A stretch of 15,804 nt of DNA from JBMNKL01 sp050261495 (lineage in GTDB: Bacteria > Bacillota > Clostridia > Acetivibrionales > DTU013): assembly GCA_050261495.1 (NCBI GenBank), contig JBLNDI010000063.1, positions 1 to 15,804 on the forward strand. Direction: 5' to 3'. Shown one piece after another: positions 7,737 through 15,641 of this stretch. The notes below the pieces were generated by a model. The model saw only the letters and a program-made list of their open reading frames with translations. It did no database searches and was not told the origin of the DNA. The translations under genes and the position numbers were made by a program. The first letter of the stretch is position 1; each line of letters opens with the position of its first letter.

Positions 7737-7801
7737 AATTATAGTTGGGTTTAAAAATAAAACCAGGTGATGCATTCCCGCTTGTACTTGAGGTGTTTTT
7801 C

Positions 7802-9427
7802 ATGAAAGAAAGAAAATTAAGGGTTTTGATTGTAGAAGATGAAATACGCATTGCCCAACTCATAAAGAAGCTTATCAAATGGGATGAAATCGGACTGGAA
7901 TGCGTCGGCATCGCCAATAACGGTAAAACAGCCCTTGATATCATTAATGAATGCGACCCGGATATAGTTGTCACAGATATTCGCATGCCTAAAATAAACG
8001 GTCTTGAGTTAATATCAAGGATCAAGCAAAATAATGAGCATATCAGGTTTATCGTTGTCAGCGGGTATAAGGAATTCGAATATGCCCATAAGGCTATCCA
8101 GTACGGAGTAAACAATTATTTGCTAAAGCCCATAAATGAAGATGAAATCAATAAGGTCCTGAGGGAAATATATGCAGATATAAATCAAAACCTGATTAAG
8201 CGCAAAGAAGAAGAAGATTTGAAAAAGGAACTGAATGAAAGCAGGAGAATCATAAAAAGCGAGTTTCTGAGCAATATAATTGAAAACATTGATACCATTT
8301 CCCATGAAGAACTAGAGGAATTGGCCGAGAAATACAACCTGGAATTCACGGGCGATGCTTATATGTGCGCTGACATAAAGCTTGATTACTGGGATTATGA
8401 AAAACATGACGAAAAGCAGGACAGGCTTACGGTAGAGCAGATAATTGCCATTGTGGATAAAAATTTCAAAGGACGTGCAAAAGAGCTGATAATCTGCGGG
8501 AAAGAAAACCTTCACATATACTGCCTGGTCAATTATGATTTGTCAAGATCCAAAGAAATAAAGGACAGCATCAATAACATTTTGACTGAAATCCAGGAAT
8601 ACCTGTTTAAATTTGAACTTTATGAAGCCACCATCGGCATAGGCTGCGAGGTCACGGAGCCGGGCAAAATAAGGGAATCCGTCTCGGAGGCATTCAGGTC
8701 TGTCCAGAATCGAATAAAATACGGGATAGGAAGACTGATATATTCCAAATCGCTTCCACTCGAAAATAAGATAGATATTGACGGGTTTCTGCATAAACAC
8801 AAGGAAAAATACCTGATGAGCATCGAATCATATTCAAAGGAATTTTTCGAACAGAGCATCAATGAAATTTTCGGGGATATAAGCTCCAGAAACGAGATTG
8901 ATTTTTCCTTCTGCTATGATATTGCAGACAGGTTAATAAACATGTTTTTTGACAATGTCAAAATAAAAAATGATGAAGGAGTTGCGTTGAAAAGATATAT
9001 GCTCAATACCTACCAGCATTGTTACACGCTGGTAAGGCTGAAAAACCTGCTGGCAAGATATTTGGGCGAATACCTTGAATTCTCGTTGAATTACCTGAAG
9101 TCGGAAAATGTGAAGCCTATCAGGATAGCAAAACAGTACATCAACGAACATTACTTCGAGAAAATTGTGCTGGAAGACATTGCAAACATGGTGGGGTTAA
9201 ACCCGGTGTATTTCAGCGTGCTGTTCAAAAAGGAAACAGGAATGAATTTCAGCAATTACCTGATCAATTTAAGAATGGAAAAGGCGAAGGATCTGCTGCG
9301 AAGCACCAATGACACCATGGTGGCAATTGCTGATTCTGTCGGCTATAAAGACACGAAATATTTCAGCCAGCTCTTTGCAAAGACCGTTGGGATCAAGCCG
9401 GCTCTATATAGAAGATTACATTCATAG
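7802..9427 (+). CDS. YesN-type response regulator with AraC-family DNA-binding domain
   Basis: A 541-residue protein. Residues 6-125 form a receiver domain with the acidic pair Glu12/Asp13 (VEDE), phospho-acceptor Asp59 (VVTDIRMPK) and the conserved lysine in NYLLKPI. A charged, probably helical linker follows, then a central region of about 250 residues of the kind seen in large YesN-like regulators. About residues 437-541 are an AraC-type double helix-turn-helix; VLEDIANMVGLNPVYFSVLF and VAIADSVGYKDTKYFSQLF are the two recognition units. ATG 7802 is chosen because GAGGTG lies 6 bases upstream and the receiver domain starts at once; an in-frame extension to 7745 lacks such a site. It is first in an operon with the kinase gene, and most likely activates the sugar transporter genes downstream. 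Confidence 0.93.
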   Translation: MKERKLRVLIVEDEIRIAQLIKKLIKWDEIGLECVGIANNGKTALDIINECDPDIVVTDIRMPKINGLELISRIKQNNEHIRFIVVSGYKEFEYAHKAIQYGVNNYLLKPINEDEINKVLREIYADINQNLIKRKEEEDLKKELNESRRIIKSEFLSNIIENIDTISHEELEELAEKYNLEFTGDAYMCADIKLDYWDYEKHDEKQDRLTVEQIIAIVDKNFKGRAKELIICGKENLHIYCLVNYDLSRSKEIKDSINNILTEIQEYLFKFELYEATIGIGCEVTEPGKIRESVSEAFRSVQNRIKYGIGRLIYSKSLPLENKIDIDGFLHKHKEKYLMSIESYSKEFFEQSINEIFGDISSRNEIDFSFCYDIADRLINMFFDNVKIKNDEGVALKRYMLNTYQHCYTLVRLKNLLARYLGEYLEFSLNYLKSENVKPIRIAKQYINEHYFEKIVLEDIANMVGLNPVYFSVLFKKETGMNFSNYLINLRMEKAKDLLRSTNDTMVAIADSVGYKDTKYFSQLFAKTVGIKPALYRRLHS

Positions 9428-9438
9428 GAAGATAAAAC

Positions 9439-10473
9439 ATGAGACAATCAAGTATAAAAAGAATGAAAATTGCAATTGCAATTACCTTATTGTTTATACC
9501 GATTATCGATATAGTATTTATTGCAAGGCTTCAGGCCGTTGAATTCATTATTTCGCTTTCAATTGCCGGGGTCTTTTATTTTTCTGTTTTTTATCTTTTC
9601 ATAATAAGACCCCTTGAAGCGTTGGACAAGGTTTTGGTCCGGTGCATACGGGATGACATTGATTGCGAAAATGCTCTGAACAAAGCTTCTGAAAACATCC
9701 TGCTCATCAGCAAAATAAAAGCATTGGTCGGAAAATGCATTGATCAAAACAGCAGGGAGAATATCACCAAGATGTTTGACAAGCAAGCGGAATTAACGGC
9801 CCTGCAGAGCCAAATCAATCCGCATTTCCTGTGCAACACCCTGGAATCCATAAGGGGACAGGCCATGATGGATGACAACGTGGAAATAGCGCGAATGGTT
9901 GAAGCCTTGGCTTCGTTTTTCCGTTACAGCATCAGCCAGAAGGGAAACCTTGTAACATTAAGAGATGAGTTGGCCAATATCAGAAACTATATGATTATTC
10001 AACGCTACCGTTTCAATAACAGGTTTTCTCTTGAAATAGAAATAGATGATGAAGATGAAAAGGCTTATGACTATCTGATTCCCAAGCTGATTTTGCAGCC
10101 TGTTGTGGAGAATGCCATTTACCATGGGCTTGAGGACTGCATGGAAGGAGGCAAGGTTGTAATCAATGTCACTACGACAGAAAACATAATGATAATAACC
10201 ATATCGGACAACGGAAAAGGGATGGACTCCAAAACCCTAAATGAGCTGAACAGGAAAATCCGCTCCACAGACTGGGACGATGGCGATAACGGGAAGCTGA
10301 AAGGGATTGCTCTTCCCAACATAAACAAGAGAATCCAGCTGCTGTTTGGGAAAGAATACGGTGTTAACATATACAGTACATTATCCCAGGGAACTGACGT
10401 TGAGATAACAATTCCCGCAATATCTGAAAGGATACATGATAACAATGAAAAAAGAAATGCTGCGTATTCATAA
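9439..10473 (+). CDS. YesM-type sensor histidine kinase lacking an extracellular sensor domain
   Basis: A 344-residue membrane kinase, short for its family, where about 580 residues is common. Two hydrophobic helices (about 10-30 and 35-56) are joined by only a few residues, so there is no room for the usual extracellular Cache-type domain. RPLEALDK follows the second helix; a full HAMP domain is not evident. The His_kinase domain has phospho-acceptor His129 in QINPHFLCNTLE. The ATPase domain has the N box LQPVVENAIYHGL, the G1 box ISDNGKGM and a G2-like GIALPNINKRI. AGGAAG lies about 8 bases before ATG 9439, 11 bases after the regulator gene. Its 3' end overlaps the next gene by 29 bases. 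Signal input must come from within the membrane or from a partner protein. Confidence 0.92.
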   Translation: MRQSSIKRMKIAIAITLLFIPIIDIVFIARLQAVEFIISLSIAGVFYFSVFYLFIIRPLEALDKVLVRCIRDDIDCENALNKASENILLISKIKALVGKCIDQNSRENITKMFDKQAELTALQSQINPHFLCNTLESIRGQAMMDDNVEIARMVEALASFFRYSISQKGNLVTLRDELANIRNYMIIQRYRFNNRFSLEIEIDDEDEKAYDYLIPKLILQPVVENAIYHGLEDCMEGGKVVINVTTTENIMIITISDNGKGMDSKTLNELNRKIRSTDWDDGDNGKLKGIALPNINKRIQLLFGKEYGVNIYSTLSQGTDVEITIPAISERIHDNNEKRNAAYS

Positions 10474-11854
10474 TCTGAATTGCAAATACAGCTCCCCGGT
10501 CAAGCTTGCGGACGTATCAATATGCCTGATGACGGGGGAAACAGCGGGAATTCTTGGTTTGATCAATTCAGGGAAAAACATGCTGATAGATATTCTTTGC
10601 GGCAAACAGGAAGAGTTCCAAGGAATTTTTTACCTGGAAGGCAAAAGAGTTGCCAACATGGAGGATATTCACAAGCATGTCTACAAAATAAGCGCGTCCA
10701 ATTACCTGATTGACAGCTGGACTGTTGCGGAGTATATCTATTTATTGTCCGAACCGTCCTTCTTCGGCATATACCAGCGAAAAAAGCTGGTTAGCAAGGC
10801 AAATTCCCTGTTTAAGCAATTGGAACTGGATGTGGATGCCGACAAGAAGCTCAAACATCTGACAGAATTTGAAAAAAGGCTGGCGGATCTGGCAAAGGCC
10901 TATAGCCTTGAAACTAAAATATTGATAATCGAAGATGATTTCGAGGGTTGCTCGGCACAGGAAATAATGCGGTTCAAAGACACGCTGAACAGGGTCATAA
11001 ACGGCAGGATGACTGCAATTGTCAACAGCTATTCGGAACAGGTCCTGAAAATATTGTCCGATAAGTATGTTATCTTTAAAAATGGTTACATAGTAAAGAA
11101 ATGCGAAAAAGATTATATACGTGATAAAGCCCATATGGAGAAGTTTTTGCTGGGGACCAAGATTACCACCATGAAAAAGGATTTGGAAAGCTATAAAAAT
11201 GAGTATTATTCAACCAGGGACATTATGTATTCGGTTAGAAACATGGTCCTGAAAAAAGGGAATTTCCAGTTTGATTTTTATAAAGGAGAGGTAGTTTTCA
11301 TAATTGATCTTGATGCAAAAGAAAAAAAGCATATATTTGATATGTTTTCAGGAAGATATATCGATAAAACCCTTGATATTTACCTGGAGCAGCGCCTTTG
11401 CAATTTTAACGACATAACTGATTTTGTAAGAAACAAGATTGTTTCCGTGGCAAACCTCGGGAACAGGGATGAACTCATGCTTCAGATGTCCGCGGGAGAT
11501 AACCTGCTGCTGCCGTCCTTGCATAAAATTCCCTCATTGAGGTATTTTTTGAACCAATCAAGGATTACTAGTTTTTTAGAGAATGAAGTAAAAAAAGATA
11601 TTATCCATATAAGACATCCCGTCCAGGATATGAGCACCAGCGATTGCTTCGTGCTGCTGCTTGAACGATGGTATATTTATAAACCGAAGGTTTTGATATT
11701 GTTTGAACCGTTCATGCACTGCGATATATTCGGCATTTCACTGGTAAAATCCTATATCAGGAAATTCACCGGGTTTGGCACGACAGTAATAATCTTGAAA
11801 TCAAGCCCCGAATATACGGAAGACATATCGGACCGCATAATCTACATGGAGTAA
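10445..11854 (+). CDS. Catalytically degenerate tandem ABC ATPase-like protein (RbsA/MglA fold), putative signalling adaptor
   Basis: A 469-residue protein with the layout of a tandem sugar-transporter ATPase (start MKKEMLRIHNLN; two nucleotide-domain-like halves), but with most catalytic motifs lost. First half: Walker A is GLINSGKN (38-45) with Asn for Ser/Thr; the signature loop is HLTEFEKR; Walker B/catalytic residues read IIEDDF (161-166), so the Asp-Glu pair is Glu163-Asp164; the H-loop His is replaced by Tyr196. Second half: the Walker A place reads DLDAKEKKH (288-296), the signature reads MSTSD, and Walker B reads LILFEP with Phe420 for Asp. The frame is intact over 1.4 kb, so this is a maintained protein and not a decayed gene. 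It overlaps the kinase gene by 29 bases. ATG 10445 fits the ribosome binding site AAAGGA (10427-10432) better than ATG 10436. Its role is unknown; linking permease state to the kinase is an inference. Confidence 0.85.
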   Translation: MKKEMLRIHNLNCKYSSPVKLADVSICLMTGETAGILGLINSGKNMLIDILCGKQEEFQGIFYLEGKRVANMEDIHKHVYKISASNYLIDSWTVAEYIYLLSEPSFFGIYQRKKLVSKANSLFKQLELDVDADKKLKHLTEFEKRLADLAKAYSLETKILIIEDDFEGCSAQEIMRFKDTLNRVINGRMTAIVNSYSEQVLKILSDKYVIFKNGYIVKKCEKDYIRDKAHMEKFLLGTKITTMKKDLESYKNEYYSTRDIMYSVRNMVLKKGNFQFDFYKGEVVFIIDLDAKEKKHIFDMFSGRYIDKTLDIYLEQRLCNFNDITDFVRNKIVSVANLGNRDELMLQMSAGDNLLLPSLHKIPSLRYFLNQSRITSFLENEVKKDIIHIRHPVQDMSTSDCFVLLLERWYIYKPKVLILFEPFMHCDIFGISLVKSYIRKFTGFGTTVIILKSSPEYTEDISDRIIYME

Positions 11855-11885
11855 AAAAGCGCTATTAATAAAATAGCAGCTTTTT
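11854..11885 (+). terminator. Hairpin terminator after the signalling operon
   Basis: AAAAAGC (11854-11860) plus GCTATT (11861-11866) pair with AATAGC (11872-11877) and GCTTTTT (11879-11885), with one bulged A at 11878 and a 5-base loop. The T-run forms the 3' arm and tail. It begins within the stop codon of the degenerate ABC gene and separates the signalling unit from the transporter promoter. Its A-rich 5' arm means it may also work in the other direction. Confidence 0.75.
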
Positions 11886-11925
11886 ACTTGTTAAGATAAC
11901 CCCACTTAATCTAAAGACGCTCTCC

Positions 11926-11954
11926 TTGGATGAGAAACTGCACAAATATATAAT
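11926..11954 (+). promoter_or_regulatory. Promoter of the sugar ABC transporter operon
   Basis: TTGGAT (11926-11931) and a perfect TATAAT (11949-11954) are 17 bases apart. The start point would be near 11961, leaving about 40 bases to the binding-protein gene. The weaker -35 box fits activation by an AraC-type regulator bound just upstream, but no convincing operator repeat was found. Confidence 0.7.
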
Positions 11955-12000
11955 TGAATTACCCTAAAAAATTATTCAAATTATTAAAAAGGAGGATATT

Positions 12001-13005
12001 ATGAAAAAGAAAATTTTGTCCGTAATTCTCGCAACAGTCATGATCCTAAGCTTTGTTGCAGGCTGTACCCAGACGGGTTCCAACAAGTCGCCTGCACAGT
12101 CCGCAGAAAACAATAAGCAGACAAGCGAAAAGAAAGATTTGACATTCGTAATCGTACCGAAGGTAGTGCATCCATGGTTTGATGAAGTAAATAAAGGCGC
12201 CCAGAAGCAAGCTAAAATACTCGCCGATCAGCTTGGGGTAAAGGTCAATATTGAATACCGCGCACCGCAAACGGCAGACGTAGCTGAACAGAACAAGATT
12301 TTGGAACAGGCTGCCGTAACAAAACCGGACGGTATCGCTCTCGACCCGCTGGACTATGAAGGTAACAAGGCTGTTATCGAAGAAATCCGGAAGCAGGGAA
12401 TACCTGTCATCCTCTTTGACGCTCCGGCTCCGGAAGGAAGCGGACTGACCAGTGTCGGCAACGATTTCTCCGAGCAGGCATCACTGGCTGCAGAAAAGCT
12501 GGCCGAACTCATAGGATACAAGGGCAAAGTTGCCGTTATGCAGGGCGTTCCCACCGCTCCGAACCATATGGAGCGTTACCAGGCTCACCTGGCTACATTG
12601 GCTAAATATCCCGACATAGAAGTTATAGAAGGCGGTATTGACAACGACAGCGTTCAGGAAGCCCAGACACAGGCGGCGGCTGTCCTCGCGGCAAACCCTG
12701 ACCTGGTAGGATACCTGAACTGTGACGCATGCGCCACCGGAATCGCAGCAGCTATCGAAGAAGCCGGCAAAGTGGGCCAGGTTAAATTCGTAGCAATGGA
12801 TAACCTTATAGAAATCCTTGAATACGTCAAGAAGGGCACTATTACCGCTACATCATCAACAATTCCCCAGATGCAGGGTTCCATGTCCGTACTGATGCTG
12901 TGGCAGGCTTCCCTCGGCGTAGAAATTCCCAAGGTCGTTGACACAGGAATAGCTTATATCGATCAGTCCAACATCGACGAGTGGATAGAGCTGGTAAAAC
13001 AGTAA
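12001..13005 (+). CDS. Sugar ABC transporter substrate-binding lipoprotein (RbsB-like)
   Basis: A 334-residue lipoprotein. A lysine-rich start and hydrophobic stretch end in the lipobox FVAGC, with Cys22 to be lipidated; a Ser/Gln/Lys-rich linker follows. The mature part (from about residue 45, LTFVIVPKVVHPWFDEVNKG) is a two-lobed type I periplasmic binding domain of the Peripla_BP_4 family, with IALDPLDY, IPVILFDAPA and LVGYLNCDACATGIAAAIEEAG as characteristic strands. Family members bind ribose, galactose, xylose, inositol, autoinducer-2 or short oligosaccharides; the actual ligand cannot be read from sequence. AAGGAGG lies 5 bases before ATG 12001, a very strong site fitting the high level usually needed for this component. 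The neighbouring genes supply the matching ATPase and permease. Confidence 0.94.
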   Translation: MKKKILSVILATVMILSFVAGCTQTGSNKSPAQSAENNKQTSEKKDLTFVIVPKVVHPWFDEVNKGAQKQAKILADQLGVKVNIEYRAPQTADVAEQNKILEQAAVTKPDGIALDPLDYEGNKAVIEEIRKQGIPVILFDAPAPEGSGLTSVGNDFSEQASLAAEKLAELIGYKGKVAVMQGVPTAPNHMERYQAHLATLAKYPDIEVIEGGIDNDSVQEAQTQAAAVLAANPDLVGYLNCDACATGIAAAIEEAGKVGQVKFVAMDNLIEILEYVKKGTITATSSTIPQMQGSMSVLMLWQASLGVEIPKVVDTGIAYIDQSNIDEWIELVKQ

Positions 13006-13040
13006 TCTTAAGCATCGTAGTATCTTGGAATGAAAATTTG

Positions 13041-13079
13041 GAAAGGGGTTTGACTTGATTCCCAAGTCTGACCCCTTTC
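13041..13079 (+). promoter_or_regulatory. Intercistronic hairpin between binding-protein and ATPase genes
   Basis: GAAAGGGGT (13041-13049) pairs perfectly with ACCCCTTTC (13071-13079). Inside, GACTTG (13052-13057) pairs with CAAGTC (13063-13068), around a 5-base loop. The two stems are separated by a small internal loop of two bases on each side. No T-run follows (AATAAAAGGAG comes next), so it is unlikely to be a full intrinsic terminator. It probably protects the 3' end of the binding-protein mRNA or limits read-through, giving more binding protein than ATPase and permease. Confidence 0.75.
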
Positions 13080-13097
13080 AATAAAAGGAGCACAACA

Positions 13098-14612
13098 ATG
13101 AAAGTATTGGAAGCGCATAATATTACTAAAACATTCCCGGGCGTAGTTGCACTGAATTCTGTTGATGTTTCCTTTGAACCAGGCGAAATCCATTGTATTA
13201 TCGGTGAAAACGGTGCCGGCAAAAGCACGTTGATAAAATGCCTTACAGGTGTGTATGAGCCTGACGAAGGTGAAATACTGATAAACGGAACAGATGTTCA
13301 AAAGAATAAAGCCCTGTTTGACAGGATCGCGTATGTTCCGCAGGAAGTGGATTTGTTCGCGTACATGTCAGTGGCTGAAAACCTGTTCCTGCCTTATGAA
13401 AGGTCAGGATTTGAAGGCCTGATAAACAGGAAGTTGCTGAATGAACGCGCAATACCGATATTGAAGAAATTTCGCATCAATGTGGACCCGGATGCCCTGG
13501 TCAAAGAAATATCCGTTTCCGAGCGGCAATTGGTTCAGATAGCCCGAGCCGTCGCTGTAAAGGAATATGATGTAATAATTTTCGACGAGCCGACTACCAG
13601 CCTGACAACAAAAGACACAGAAGTACTTTTTGAGATAATCAGGGATTTGAAAAGGCAAAACAAGGCAATCATTTTTATCTCCCATAAACTGGAAGAGGTC
13701 TTTGAACTGGGTGATGTCATTACCGTTTTCAGAAACGGAATAAAGGTTGCTTATTCTGATATAAAAAGTGTTGATATACCCTGGGTCATAACAAAAATGA
13801 CAGGGCACGAAATAAATTATATCGAGGTGTTATTTTCACAGAAGGTCTCGGATGAAGTACTGCTGGAAGTAGAGAATTTGACGGGGGAAAGGTTTACAGA
13901 TATCAGTTTTTCTCTCAGGAAAGGTGAAATTCTCGGATTTTCCGGCCTGATAGGCGCAGGAAGAAGCGAATTGATGCAGGCGATTCTGGGGTACATCCCG
14001 GTATATGCAGGAAGCGTCAGAATGGAAGGTGAGCCGTGGAAATTCGGAGATCCCAGCTATTCTGTAAAGAAAGGCTTCATGTACCTTCCTGAAGAACGGA
14101 AAACACAGAGCATTCTGCCTATGCTCAGCACAAGGGAAAACATCAGCATTTCGGTTCTGGATGATTTAAAAAGCAATATTATTGGAATTTCAATTAAAAA
14201 AGAAAAGGAATTGGCTCAAAAGGTAATTGAGAAATACGATGTAAGAACCCCCGATATGGAGAAAGAAATTAAGTTTCTAAGCGGCGGGAACCAGCAGAAA
14301 GTAATAATAGGACGTGCTATGAATTGCAACCCTAAAGTCATGGTCTTTGACGAACCGACCAAGGGGATAGATGTAGGAACAAAAGCTCAAATATACCGTA
14401 TGATGAAAAAACTTGCCGAAGAGAATGGCATTGGGATAATACTTATTTCATCGGAACTTGAAGAACTGATGAAATGTTCAAACAGGATCATATCATTATA
14501 TAACGGCAGAAAAGCAGGGGAATTTGACAGAAATGCCGATAAAGAGCAGATTTTAAGCAGCATTATCGGTGTCAAATCAAAGCAAGAAGGAGACGTTCCA
14601 ACTTATGAATAA
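13098..14612 (+). CDS. Sugar ABC transporter tandem ATP-binding protein (RbsA/MglA-like)
   Basis: A 504-residue cytoplasmic ATPase with two nucleotide-binding domains, the usual size for this family. Domain 1 has a full Walker A GENGAGKST (36-44), the Q-loop YVPQE, a signature region of the form SVSERQ, Walker B VIIFDEPTTSL and the H-loop FISHKLEE. Domain 2 has the family-typical altered Walker A GLIGAGRSE, an intact signature FLSGGNQQK, and Walker B VMVFDEPTKGID. It powers uptake with the permease encoded next. AAGGAG lies 7 bases before ATG 13098, and the intercistronic hairpin lies just upstream. It contrasts with the degenerate homologue at 10445-11854, which has lost the same motifs. Confidence 0.95.
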   Translation: MKVLEAHNITKTFPGVVALNSVDVSFEPGEIHCIIGENGAGKSTLIKCLTGVYEPDEGEILINGTDVQKNKALFDRIAYVPQEVDLFAYMSVAENLFLPYERSGFEGLINRKLLNERAIPILKKFRINVDPDALVKEISVSERQLVQIARAVAVKEYDVIIFDEPTTSLTTKDTEVLFEIIRDLKRQNKAIIFISHKLEEVFELGDVITVFRNGIKVAYSDIKSVDIPWVITKMTGHEINYIEVLFSQKVSDEVLLEVENLTGERFTDISFSLRKGEILGFSGLIGAGRSELMQAILGYIPVYAGSVRMEGEPWKFGDPSYSVKKGFMYLPEERKTQSILPMLSTRENISISVLDDLKSNIIGISIKKEKELAQKVIEKYDVRTPDMEKEIKFLSGGNQQKVIIGRAMNCNPKVMVFDEPTKGIDVGTKAQIYRMMKKLAEENGIGIILISSELEELMKCSNRIISLYNGRKAGEFDRNADKEQILSSIIGVKSKQEGDVPTYE

Positions 14613-15615
14613 GATTAAATCAAAATCCAAGAATGCATTTATAAACGCCTTAAGAAGAAGCAACATGACGGTAATCGGAGGAGTGCTCGTCCTCATGGTT
14701 ATCCTGGCGAGCATATTGTCGCCATACTTTCTTGACATCTACAACATACAGTCACTAATAAGGGATTTGGCTTTTGTGGGGATGATCGGAATCGGGCAGT
14801 CCCTGCTTCTCCTTATCGGGGAGCTTGACTTGTCCGTAGGAAAGGTCGCATCCCTGTGCGGCATCGTTTCGGGCATCATGATGATGCATTGGGGGTGGAA
14901 CCCGTTCTTATCCATGATACTCGCCGTCCTTTTCGGGTTGCTGCTGGGACTCCTGAACGGAACAATCATTACAAGGCTCAGGCTGAATGCCATGGTCGCC
15001 ACCATCGGCATGCAGGGAGTGTACGGGGGTATAAACCTGGTGCTCACCAAGGGTAAGGCCATAACGAACATTCCCTCCGAGATACACTTTTTCGGTAAAG
15101 GAAATGTGGGCTCCATACCGTTCCCGTTCATTTTCACCCTTATTATCCTTGCACTGGTACTCTTTTTGGTTAAGAAAACCAAAACCGGAAGGTACATTTA
15201 CGCCATAGGCAACAACAGGGAAGCGGCTAAAATCCTTGGCATAAAAGTGGACAGAATCCGCACGATGCTCTATTCAACCGTCGGGTTTATTTCAGCCCTG
15301 GCCGGTGTCCTTTATGTGGCAAGATTGGGTTCCGCGCAGTCAGCTGTCGGCGAAGCATGGCCCATGAACTCTATTGCCGCATCCGTTATAGGTGGCGTCG
15401 CCCTGACAGGCGGTATTGGAAATCCTGCAGGAGCATTGATTGGCGCTGCAATCATCAGCATTATCCAGAACATGATAGTCCTCTTCGGAGTAAACGTATA
15501 CTGGCAGTCTGCCGTAAGCGGATTTGTCGTGATTATAGCAATTTCCTTCAGTTCCCTGTCCAATATCCTGAGTGAGTTGAAGAAGAGGAAAATTAAAATT
15601 GCCGAAAAGGAATAA
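14605..15615 (+). CDS. Sugar ABC transporter permease (RbsC-like)
   Basis: A 336-residue membrane protein of the BPD_transp_2 family with about eight to ten hydrophobic helices. The segment LLLLIGELDLSVGKVASLCG is the family hallmark near helix 2-3. IYAIGNNREAAKILGIKVDRI is the cytoplasmic loop that contacts the ATPase, and GGVALTGGIGNPAGALIGA is a conserved late segment. It would act as a homodimer with one tandem ATPase pair. ATG 14605 overlaps the ATPase gene by 8 bases and has AAGGAG 12 bases upstream. A GTG start at 14569 would put a polar, non-family extension deep inside the ATPase gene and is rejected. Confidence 0.93.
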   Translation: MNKIKSKSKNAFINALRRSNMTVIGGVLVLMVILASILSPYFLDIYNIQSLIRDLAFVGMIGIGQSLLLLIGELDLSVGKVASLCGIVSGIMMMHWGWNPFLSMILAVLFGLLLGLLNGTIITRLRLNAMVATIGMQGVYGGINLVLTKGKAITNIPSEIHFFGKGNVGSIPFPFIFTLIILALVLFLVKKTKTGRYIYAIGNNREAAKILGIKVDRIRTMLYSTVGFISALAGVLYVARLGSAQSAVGEAWPMNSIAASVIGGVALTGGIGNPAGALIGAAIISIIQNMIVLFGVNVYWQSAVSGFVVIIAISFSSLSNILSELKKRKIKIAEKE

Positions 15616-15641
15616 AGTATTAAAAAAATGGAGTGATAAGC

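Larger units (their letters stand above)
7455..7801. other. Divergent intergenic region between the GH18-SLH gene and the signalling operon
   Basis: This 347-base gap holds the minus-strand promoter candidate at 7535-7506 and the plus-strand promoter at 7708-7736, with the leader of the regulator gene after it. The middle (about 7540-7700) shows no convincing gene, RNA or terminator. Only a short separated inverted repeat, CTCTTC (7599-7604) with GAAGAG (7623-7628), was seen there. Confidence 0.6.

Noticed and set aside
10436..11854. Degenerate ABC gene as a decaying pseudogene
   Set aside because: The frame is uninterrupted over the full expected family length, keeps the fold's hydrophobic pattern and overlaps the kinase gene as an operon member. 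Loss of catalytic residues without stops or frameshifts points to a kept, altered function.
11891..11914. TTAAGAT and ATCTAA arms upstream of the transporter promoter as a regulator site
   Set aside because: The arms are short, imperfect and AT-rich, and I found no matching copy near the signalling promoter, so no operator is called.
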